Assembly (NCBI RefSeq): GCF_947507565.1
Contig: NC_089187.1
Location: 434,001-498,000, forward strand
Length of the DNA: 64,000 nucleotides
Direction of reading: 5' to 3'
Origin: Oscarella lobularis
Taxonomy: Eukaryota; Porifera; Homoscleromorpha; Homosclerophorida; Oscarellidae
Below are positions 29,701-41,700 of this stretch, one piece after another (position 1 is the stretch's first letter; every line of letters begins with the position of its first letter). The position numbers and the translations under genes were made by a program. The notes under the pieces were generated by a model, which was not told the origin of the DNA, did not search any database, and saw only the letters and a program-made list of their open reading frames with translations.

Positions 29701-32700
29701 GAAAGAGCCGGCACGCTATCGTCCCGGCCATCGTTAGCAACGAACTCCACGCGTCGTGCGGTCGTCGTTGGATGACCGGGACTATGCTTCGCATTGAAAT
29801 ACGTCGTCGTTTTGAGTACTCGTCGGAAATTGTCGACCGTGTCTGGACCACTGAGGACGAGAGTTCCGTTTCGATTGTCGTAGCTTGCGCTTATGTTTGT
29901 ACCAGTGGTGTTCGCGTTCAGTATCTCGTCCGGCGCATCAGGCCGATTGAGTATGACGATTCTCGCGAATTGAAGTAGCCCGTTGTCGTTGTCGTAAAGC
30001 GTCAAGTTATCAGGGAGAACAATAAGTTCAGGAGCGCTTCCTTCTTCGTATTCTAGCACATAATTAATATCGACACCGACGCCATTCAAATCGAGGACCG
30101 GCGGATCGTTGACGGCCTCGATAGCGATCGTAATAACAGACGGCGAGTTGAAAAAATCGCCGTCAAATGCGGTGAAGCGAATCTCTCTTCGCTCGGTAAA
30201 CGGCTCCTCAGCACTGTTTACGTACGTCAACGACGTCAGGGCTTGTTGGAAGTCTTCGATAGGCGCCGGTCCCTGCAGTAGCAGAGTATAGGGAGCGTAC
30301 GAAACATTCAGAAAAATCGACGAGGAAGAAACGTTCAGCACTTCCTTTTCTCCATCGCGACCGTTCAGAATCGTCACTTCGAGTTTCTCCTGCAAGAAAT
30401 CGCCGCTATCCGCGTCCGAATACGCGAGCCCGCTGCTGATAGAAAGAGGCGGCTGGTGTTCGTAAAATCGGAACGGGCCGCCGACTCGTATCTCCGGCGC
30501 TCGATCGTTGACGACGATAACGTTCAGGACAAACGTTTCTACGTCACTGCTAAGTCCAGCCGTGTCGGTCACTCGAAAACTGACGATTCTCGCGCCCGGC
30601 GTCGGCTCTTCCTCGCTATTGTTATAGAACACTGTTCTGAGGAGGCTTTGGTAAATATTGATGTGCGCATTGCCGGTCAAACGAAGAGTTCCTGTGGTGG
30701 AATTGTATGTCGAGGTGACGTTGCTTGCGTTCGAGCCGACAAATATATTCTCCAGAGGCGTGACTGGTTTCGGTTCGAAGTTTATTTCGACTTCGGAAAT
30801 GGCGAAAAATTCGCTGTGGTCGTCGTCGACGAGTTGCAGCCGATCGGACGTAATTCGAATTGGAGCGGAACCCTCGGTGAAATTCGTCGATGAAAAGTTG
30901 AGAAATAGTTCGGGACGATTGTCGACGATGAGAATTATGTCAACCTCGGTGCGGACGACAGTGACGTCTTCCGTGTCGTTGACGGCAATGTCGATTAGTC
31001 GAGTCGTATTATTCGGTTCGGCGTGCTTGTTGACGTAGACCAGGCATCGAAGCAGCTCTTGATAAGCTCTCGTCGAGACTCTCGCATTCGCATCAGCCGA
31101 TTTTATCAGCAAAGTGATGCGAGATATCGGCCCAAAGCGGGGAGTCGGTTGCGACGAATTTGTCGACGAATTAGTTGACGACTCGTTGAAAGCGCCGCCC
31201 TCGCCCTCGCCCTCGCCAGAGCCGGAGCCGGATACAAGCAAAGTCGGCGATTCTGTCGTAGGTAAGTCGCCGGAGCCAGATAATTGGCCGGAGCCGGATA
31301 AATCGCCGGAGCCGGATAAATCGCCAGATCCCGATACCCCAGATCCAGACGCACTTCCTGACGAAACATCTGTTCCATTGACAGCTACACTGCCGTTAGA
31401 TCCAGATCCTACGACGGGCGTCAAGGGAATTGGGGCCCGATAGTACTTATACACGAACTCCACCGTTTCGCACGTCTCATTAGTCCAGCAGACGGACGCG
31501 TTTCGACTGTTCACCACGACGCGAGATCCTGGATACGGCTCGAGTCGAATTGTCTCGTCGGTCGGATTCAAAACGTTGAGAATCGTCACCGAAACGGAAT
31601 CCTGGTAGCGATGGTCTTCGTCGATCAGAGTCATCACCGTCTCATCGACAATTCTCACAAAAGGACTCTCTTCTACCATCTCCGTTTTATATAGACTGCC
31701 ATTTCCCTGTTGACTCAGCCTCAAGAAGGGAGGATCGTTCACGGACAGAACATCGATGACTGCGAAATTTGTTTCCTGACTAAATTCGTTCAGGATACTA
31801 ACGTTATGATACGTCGAATCCTGTCCGTATCGTCCCGATTTTCCAGACGAAACGCCAGTATTATCCCAGCCTCTGATCACCAAATAAGGCTTGTCCGACT
31901 CGGGTCGCAGAGCTCCCGTGGTATCCCGGAGAGTATTAAAATTGTAATTCGGCAGAAACCTCACGTAGCAGTTTTCCCCCAACAACGTAGCCTTCTCCGG
32001 ACGCGGCAGCTTCGGCAAAACGACGCCGTAAATAATATCGCCTATGAATTCTCGCCACGACGACAATTTACCCGGACATCGCCACTGCCACGTTCCAAAA
32101 CGCAAATCGACGCCAATGACGGCAATTCCCGGCTCCGATAAATCGTCGACGTCGACGAGACTCGATGCGACAATGTCGCGAACGAGCGTACCGTTGTTGG
32201 CGAGCACGGCCAAGTCTTCGACGATGCTCGATAGAGCCGATCCGTTCGTAAGAACCGGCGAATCGTTCACCGGTTCGACGACGATTTCTGCCGTCGCGTT
32301 CGCCGCGCTAAACGCTCCCGTTATCGCATCTGCCGTCGAGACGGAGACGTTGGGTTCGCCGCTCGCGGTGCCGTCCGTCGCGTCCCAGGCGACGAAAGTA
32401 AACGACGCGGTGCCGTGGAAATCGGCCGCCGGATTGAATCGAATTCGTTGCGTCGACGATAAGACGATCGACGCGGCGGGAGACGGCGATTCGATTCGTT
32501 TCCACGCGCCACCGTCGGACGAGAATTCCCACCGACCGTTCTTCTCGTCGGCGCTGATTACGGCGATTCCTTCGGCGACTGCGCCCGTATCGACGTCGTA
32601 CGATCGCACGAGAAGCGACGAGACGACGTCGCCAAGCGATTCCCTATCGTCTTCGAGAATTCGACTCAGGAGGAATTTTTCCGAAGGCAGGACGGGTGCG

Positions 32701-35700
32701 TCGTTGACTGGAAGAACGTCGACGGTAATCGTTCTCGATTCGGAGCTAAACGAATCGATCTGGGACGTCGACGAGGCGTTGGCGACGGTTCCGTCGGCGA
32801 GGCCGTCCGTCGCGTCCCAGGCGACGAAATCGATCGACGCTTCTCCGACGAAATCCTTATGCGGGATGAATCGTATCCTATTCGCGCCGTTCGACGATAG
32901 ACGAAGGAGTACGGCACGATCGATCGTCGTGTCGTTGGGTATCGGTTTCCACGAGGCGGCGAACGATTCCGGCATGCCCATCCACGATTCGACGACGCGA
33001 AAGTCGATCGCGTATTCCCAGCGACCGTGACTCGCGTCGACGCGAACGACGGCCACGCCGGGACGACTGTCGCGATCGTCGTCGAGCAGAACGGATCGCG
33101 AAACGGTCCAAAGCGAAAATCCTCGACTTTCTTTCTCCGTCGCATCTTCTCGAATATCGACGGGGAGAACGCGAGCTGTCGAGTTGAAGTAAGGGGAATC
33201 GTTGATCAGTTCAATGACGACTTCTCCGTTGACCGGATTGCTTTCCAAGAGGCCGTCGCTCAGCGTGAATCGTACGATTCGCGACGTGGCGTTCGGCTCG
33301 TCGGCTAAATTATCGTACGTCGACGTCTTGAGAACGTACTCGTAATCCTTCACCGACTTCAATCCCGTTATCGTGAGAGTACCCGTCGCTCGATCGTAGT
33401 CTTTCACTGGACGCACGTTTCTCAGCGTCAACTCCTCGGAATCGACGTCGTCGCTGTACAAGCGAACGTTATCATCGACGTCGAGAATTTCCATTCCACG
33501 ATCTTGTATATTCATAATTTGCAGTTTCGCATACGCCAGCGTCGCGTTGTCCTCCTCGACGATAAACATGCGCGGATCGACCAAGACGACGGGGCCGCGT
33601 TCTTCGACGAAAACGACGCTCTCGTCGACGCCGGGCGAATCTCCGCTGATATCCAAATACGGTCGGTCGTTGACGCCGACAAACGTCACTCTCGAAACGG
33701 CGACGATGCTGTCGTTGAAACCGTCGTTGACGACGAATTGAATGCGCCTTTCGCGCTGATCCGGATTACCCGGTCTCGAGTACGTGTTATTGTACGAGAC
33801 GGTGAGAAGAACGCGACTGAAATTAGCCACCGTGTCGGGGCCTTGAAGTAGGAGCTTCGTTTCATTGTACGAAACGGTGATCGCCGTGCCCGTCGAGTCA
33901 GCCAAGAGGATTTCCTTGTCAGCGTCAGGAGCGTCGATCAAAGCCACGGTCGCATAAAGAAGAATAAGGTTATCTTCGTCGGTTAAAGACATTGATGAGT
34001 TTGGGAGAATCAAGGGCCTTTGGCCTTCTCTGTATACGCTAAACGAGCCTCGATCGGGTATGTGGCCGTCTAAGTCGAGCTCCGGAGGATCGTTGATTAG
34101 TCGAATGTGTACCGTCGACTCGGCTTGGTCGCTCCAACTCGAGCCGTCGTACGAGCGAAAAGCGATTACTCTGTCATCGGGAGTCGGTTCTTCGGCGCGA
34201 TTCTCGTATTTCAGCGTGCGCAGAGCTCGTTCGTACTCGGCCACCGAAACGGGATCACGTCGAGGTGAGATTTTCAGAGACTGAGAAGTCCACTCGGCCT
34301 TCAATTTCGTTCCGGACAAATCGACGCTCACGTTCTCCAATCCCACGTCGAGAGGAGTAAAAGACACGGTCACGTACTGAATAAAGGCGTGATCGCTGTC
34401 GATGAAAGTCAAGGCAACTGGATCGACGATGGAAACAGGAACGACTCGTCTCTCCGGCGGATACGCCTCGACGAAAGTTACCTCTATATCTCTCACGCCG
34501 TCGCCGAGTTGGAGATCGGGCTCGTCATTTTCTGATGTCACCGTGATCGTCAACTTGGTGATATTCTCCGAGAATTCGTTCGTGTGATCGTCCGGCACGG
34601 TGACGGTGTCGATTCCGTACGTATTAGATTTACCGCGGGTCAAGCCAGTATTGTCCCATCCTCGAATCATCAAAAACGGCTTATCTGATTCCGGTCGAGG
34701 ATTATTATCGTAGTCGAATTCCGTGTTGAAATGAGCATTCGGTCGAAATCTTATACGACATTTCGGCCCGAGAAGAGTCGCCTTGTCGACCTGCGGATCT
34801 CGGGGCACGGCGAGACCGTATTCCATATCGCCAATAAAGGCTAACCACGTGATAGAACTCGTCGTGTCGCACGTATACTCCCATACGCCGAATCGTCGAT
34901 CGATGCCCACGACAGCTAAGCCGACTTCCGACTCGCTGTCGACGTCCGTGTAAAACGAATCGAGAAGAACATCTTCGACCTGAGTGCCCGTGTTTCTCGA
35001 ATCCGGACGGTCTTCTTCGATTTCAAACAGCGCGGGACCGTCGCGTAGCACAGGCGAATCGTTGACGGGTTCCACGGTTATCCGCGCCGTCGTCTCGGCA
35101 ACGCTGAACGGTCCCGTTACGAGATCGGCGTCGGAAACGGAAACGTCCGACGTTCCGGACGGCTCCGTCGAATTCCGATCCCAAATTTTGTAGACGAACG
35201 ACGCGTCGCCGTTGTAGTCTCTATTGGGAACGAAACGAATTCGATTTCGATTCGCCGGCGAGTTTCCCAAGACGAGAGCCGAATCTTCGCTGGGACTTCC
35301 CATCGTTTTCCAAGTCGAACCGCCATCCGTAGTAAACTCCCAATATCCGTTCGAGACGTCCGCTTCGACGACGGCAATGCCCATTCGATCGCGAGTTCGA
35401 TCGAGATCGACGTCGTAGGCCCAAGCGCTGAGAAACAGATCGACGTCGTCGCCGAGAGACGGTCGTTCCCAGACGGAGTCCTCCAGCACGGTCGTCATCT
35501 GCGGCGCGACCGAAACGTTCAGCACGGGCGCGTCGTTGACCGGTACGACGGTCCACGTGAGAGTTCGCGTTTCGACGCTCACCGGACTCGTGTCGCTCAT
35601 CTGCGTCGCAATTCGCGTCGTGCCCTCGTCGAGACCGTCCGAACGATCCCACGCGACGAACGTGACGTCGACGGGACCGTTGAAGTCGAGATCGGGAACG

Positions 35701-38700
35701 AAGCGAACGTAGGTCGAATTGGAGGCGGCGAGAAGTAGAGCCGTCGTTACGTTCGTGCTATTAAGGATATTTTTCCAAGCGTCTCCTTTGAGTTTATATT
35801 GCCACTGGCCGCCGAACGTCTCCACGTCGATAATCGCTATACCCTTAGGATCCCAAACGTCGTCGTCTTCGATCAAATTCGCTGCCATGTTCTCCACCGT
35901 CTCGCCGGTATTCAAAGCGTCGGCGACGTCTTCGAGTATGTGCGGTTCTATGAGACGTCGTCGCGGTACGAAACGCGGCGGATCGTTGATGGGCGACATT
36001 TCGACGGTCGCTATTCGACCGACGCTTTCCAGCAGACCGTCGCTGAGAACGATTTCAATCGTCCGATCGTCGAGATGCGGTTCGTCGGCGACGTTGTCGT
36101 ACGTCAGCGTTTTCAATACGGCACGGTATTCGGAGACGGAGTCGAGGCCTCGAACGATCAATAGTCCGCTTGTTCGATTGTACGTCGCGTTCGGTATGAG
36201 TCGAGTCGTTTCGATGATTTTGGCTAGCTTATTCGCGTTGTTCTCGTTGACTTTTTCCACGGTGACCGGCCGAACGGCGAGTATCTCCGCGTCGCGATCG
36301 AGTAGATTCAGTATCTGCGCCGAAGCGAAGTCCAACGTCGAATTATCGATATCCCAGGCGACGAGATCGTCCGACGCGAGAGCGACGGGTCCTCGTTCTT
36401 CGGTGAAAACGACGACGTTATCTTCGCCGGCTCCGTCGCCGTTCAAATCGACGTACGGTCGATTATTCACCGCCGTAAAGCCGACGTAACTCCGAGCGAC
36501 GGGACTATCCTTCTCGCCGTCGTTCACGACGAATTCGACGACGCGTTCGATAGCGTCCGGATTTCCCGGATGCGCAAAAGCGTTCTCGTACGACACCGTC
36601 CGAAGAATCGTCTCGTAGTTGGCAACGGTTTCGCGTCCGACGAGATACAAAATTGATTTCTCGTCGTCGTACGTTTTAGTGACGTTAAAATCGCCGACGG
36701 CGGCGTCTAATATTTCGTAGTCGGCATCAGGAGCGTGTAGAATTCGTACGGTGACGTTCTCGACGAACGCGTCGTCGTAGTCGACTAAAGTGACGAGTGA
36801 CCGGTTGACGATCGGCATTGGACCCTGTCCTTCCGTGTATTCCACGAACTCCGCGTTGCCGGGTCGAAGGCCGTTGAGGTCGAGAAGCGGCGCGTCGTTG
36901 ACTGATTGGACGTCGACTTTCATTTCGACGGTCGTGCTTCCGCCGAGTTCGTCGTAGACGGCGAAAACGATGCGACGGAGTCCGGGATTCGGTTCCTCGA
37001 TCGAGTTGTTGTATAAGACGGTTGCTAGGACTTTGCGAAAATGAGAAATTGGCGCCGTGGGCATGGAATAGTTGGGGAAGAGTCGCACGCTGAAAGGACA
37101 CCAAGTCGTGACGATCGACGTCAAATCGGTGCCGCTCAAGTCGACGATAAGTTTTTCTCGACGAGCCGTTTCGCCGGCGCAGTACGAATCCGACTCGACG
37201 CCGGAGCCGGAGCCGGAGCCGGAACCGGAGCCAGAACTAAAATAATCGCCATCGAAAATGCTGATCTCAATCGAAGTCAATCGATCGTGATCGTAGTCGA
37301 CGAAAAAGAAATTTCGCCCGACGACGTGCACGCCCGGCTCGTCTTCGACGAACGTCGTTTCGAACGTCGAAACGGTAGAATTGTAGAGTCGCAATATGGG
37401 ACCGTCGTTCTTGGCGAGAACGTCCACGGTCGCTCGCACGACGTCGGCGCTGAATTCGTTCGTGTGACTGCGCGTCGCGTACGTCGCGTCGACGCCGTAG
37501 CGCCCCGCGGCGGTCCCCGTCGTCGCTCCGGTTCGATCCCAAGCCCTCAGAAGAATATACGGCGTATCGGAAGCGGGACGCGGATAGCCGTCGTAGTCGC
37601 GAGTCGTCTCGAAGTGCTCGTCGGGGACGAAACGAACGAAACAATTTCCGGAGAGAAGAGTCGCCTTATCGGGTAAAGGCAATTCGGGAAAAATTTCGCC
37701 GTAGATTTCGTCGCCGATAAAGTTCATCCACGCGGACTTATTTTCCGGACAGCGATACTGCCACTGACCGAATCGTTCGTCGACTCCGACGACGGCGATT
37801 CCACTCCTCGCCGCCGAATCGACGTCGTAATAACCCCCGGCTAGAATATCGTCTACGGTTGTGCCGTGATTGAGACCGAGTGGCGTGTCCTCGTCGATGG
37901 GATTGAGGGTCAAATTTCCCAACAGAACCGGCGAATCGTTCACCGGTTCGACCGTTATGTAAACGTTCGTCTGATTGGAGCTGAAAGCGCCCGTGATCGG
38001 ATCCGCGTACTCGACGTCGACGCCGTGAGTGCCGGTCAGTTCGCCCGACGTCAAATCCCAGGCGAGTATTCGAATCGACGCGCGACCGTTGAAATCCCGA
38101 TTGGGAACGAAACGCAGGCGACTTCTCGAGTCGAGCACGACGGCCATCGATTCGTTGACAAATCCAACGGAAATCCACGTCGTTTTATTGTTGACTGTGT
38201 ACTTCCAGACACCGTTGCTTTCGTCAGAGTCGACTATAGCGATTCCCAAATGAGATACCGGATTGTCGCTGATGTCGACGTCACCGACATCGACTAGAAG
38301 ACTTGCCACGGAGTCGCCTGGCGAAACGACGTCGTCCTCGCGAATCGAACTCAAAAGAAGCGGAATTTCAGCAATAGTAGGAGCGTCGTTAATCGGATCG
38401 AATGTCAACGTCATCACGAAGATTTCCGCGCTGAAAGGATCGGTCGAAGTCGACGACGTCGCGTTCACCGAAGCGCCGTCGACGACGCCGTCCGTCGCGT
38501 CCCAAGCGACGAAGCTCAGACGAACGTCGCCGTTGAAATGAAGATCGGGAACGAAGCGGAGAAAATTCGTCGCGAGTCCGCGAACGACGATCGCTCGCGT
38601 CGTCGAAGCGTTCGCATCGACGTCGACCCAGTCGGACGACGTCTTGTATTGCCATTTTCCGTGAAGCGACGCGGCGCCGGCGATCGCGATTCCTTTCACG

Positions 38701-41700
38701 TGTCCAGAATCGTCGTCGATGATCAACGGTCCCGTTAAATCGGCGAGAGAGAATCCGACGTTGGCCGCGTCGGAGACGTCTTCGTCGAAGCGAGGATGAA
38801 GTACTGATACGGAGTGATTGAATCTCGGCGAGTCGTTCAGAAGGGTTACGTTTACGGTCGAATAGACGGGAAGACTGTCCAGTAGTCCGTCGTTGAGCAC
38901 GAAGAGGATTTGTCTAGAAATTGGGTTCGGTTCGTCGGCTAAGTTGTCGTACTTCAGCGTCTTTAGAACTTGCTGGTACTCCCTCACCGTAGCCAGTCCG
39001 GTGATCGTAAGCGTCCCCGTGTTTTCATCATAACTCGTATTAGGACGAATAGTTGTGCGAGTCAAAGACTTGGAATCGCCTGAAGTCTCCACCACCGAAC
39101 TAACGCTGAGCAATTCTAAGGAACCGTCGAGAGGATTGACGATTCGAACTTTCACGTAGCTCAAAGTCGCGTTGTCGACGTCGTAGGCGGTCAGTCGAGA
39201 ACTGACGATGCTTACAGGGCCTTCCTCCTCTCTGTATTCAGCGTTCGCGTTCGCTCCCGGCGCAGGCCCATTCGCGTCCAAAAACGGCGCGTCATTCACA
39301 GCCGAGAAAAAGACTTTGGCGACGACGGTAGATCCGCGTGCTAGGCCATCGTTCGGCACAAACGAAACGAGTCTCGGAGTTGTACTGGGGCGTCCAGGAA
39401 ACGCCTTTGTGTTCGTATAGTCGACGGTTAATAAAACTCTCCGGTAGTTTTCCAACGTGTCGGTCCCATTCAGAGTCAAAACTCCAGTCACGTTATCGAA
39501 CTCGACTTTGATATTGGTGGAATTGAGAGTTTCAGCCGACAAAATTTCGTCCGATCCGTCCAAACGATTCGTGATGGTCACTCGAATCCAAGACAGAGTC
39601 TCGCTGTCCGTATCAGTCAAATTCAACGTCGTCCTATTGATAAGTCGCAGCGCTCCTTGCCCTTCCGCGTATTCCAAAGTCGTCGAAACGCTGTCCGTAT
39701 CGTCGTACTCGACATTGAGGTCGAGTATCGGAGGATCGTTGACTAGAACAATCGACACGTTCGTCGTGGCAACGAAGCTGACGAACTGATCTCCCAACGA
39801 CAAATCCTCGACGAAAAAACTCACTCGTCGGTCGCCGGCTCGCGGCTCTTCGGCGAGATTGAAATACGTCGCCGTTCGCATGACCTCGTCAAATTTCTCG
39901 ATTGGCTGGGGAGTGCGCGAGAAGATTTTCACTTCAGCGCGCGACTTGGACGTATTGATACGCAGAGCGGAATCGGCGACGGTTTCGTCGACGCCGACTC
40001 CTTCGTAGCCGACATCGCGAACGTCTTCGAGTCGAATCGTCAGCACGTATAAGCCCTCGTCGTGAGCCAAGTCACGCAGGTAGGCGTTTTCGATATCGAC
40101 GAGATAGATGGGCTGTCCTGACTCGACGAAGTCGGTGGCAAAACCTGGGAATTCCGCGTCGCTGACGTTCGACGGATCGAGATCGATTTCGATGTGATGC
40201 ATCGAGATGTAGGCGACGGACGACGACAGGTTGCCGTTCGACGTCGCCTCGCCGTCGGACACGCGAGCAACGATGCGACGATTGGTGGAAAAATCCGGAC
40301 GAAAGGCGACGTTATTGTACTGGATGCTTTGCATGAGAGTCGCGTAGTTTTCCGGCGAATCGACCCCCGTCAGTTTTAGAAGTCCACTCGTGGTATTGTA
40401 CGACCAATCGACGTTCGGCTCGCGAGCGATCCGCATCGACAATCCGAGGACAGACGATTCGGGGCTGTTAGCGAATCCTCTCGCGATGAGCGTATACTCG
40501 CCGCCCGCCGCTTTTCCGACGAGACGACTCAGGCGATCAGCGGGCTTGACGACGTCAAAATAGTTGAATTTGTATGTCAGTTGGAGAGGCGCTGGCGACG
40601 GTGACGCGGTCGCCGCCGCCGAAGGCGGAAAAGTCGTTGTAGGCGATACGCCGGAGCTAAAGAAACCGGAGCCGGAACCAGACGCAGAACCTGACCCAGA
40701 GGCTAACTCTGCGAGAGGCACGGTCCCCGACCCGCTGCCACTATCGTCTGTCCCGTTATTCTGCGTCTCATTCCTCGGAGGCAATCTTCCGCATGTTGTA
40801 TCGACAACGGAATCACCGAGGGCCTGATCCGAGAAGAGCAAATGCTTATAGCTGCCCCTCGTGCACGCGCTCGCGCCGCCCGCGATCAAATCGATAACCG
40901 TGCCGTCGGGATGTCGAAGCGAGATCGATGGCGCGTAGACGAACGTCGCGGAGTAGGGAACGCTCAGATGAAGATCGACAGTCATGTCCTTGATTCGTCC
41001 GTCGCTTTCGACTGTCTGGTAGAAGCGCCGTTCGACCGTATCCCCAGCCGGAATTCTCATCTCCGGAACAATAGACGGATTCGACGTCGAAAAATGATCT
41101 TCGAGAGGATATAATATCAGCGTCCAGCCGACCAAACGTCCGGTGTCCTTCTCGAGCAAAGAATCGCTGACGAAAAGTCGCCAGTCGCCGGACGCGTTCA
41201 TCCCGCGAAATATCGCCAAATTGCCGTCGGGCGAAAAGGCTCCCTGCGACTGAAAGCGACACAACCCGGGCGATTCGCCTCGAGCGGACAGCGATAGAAA
41301 CCTCGTCTCCGTATCGGCGAAATACGACGTCGTCAAGTCGTCGCGATCGCACGAAGCGCCGCCCGGTCGACTGACGAGCGTCTCCTTGTAACCGTCGTGC
41401 TCCAACTCCACTTTCAAGTCGCCGATAAACGAGTGTCGAATGTCGACGAGAACGTCGACGCGACCGACGACGACGTCGGTTTCGTTGACTATCAACGTCG
41501 AGTGAACCGTCTCTTCCACGCCGACGATAACGTCGACGTCGCGCGCTTCCTTCACCAGAGGCAGGCTAACCGACTCCGGCGATTCGTACGTCACAGCGAG
41601 ACGCTCCGAGTCGAGATTCTTTCGGTTCTCCAGTTGAAAAACGGCCTCGCTGATGCCCCTGCTATCCGTATCGATAACGAACGCCCTTGACGGATCGACG

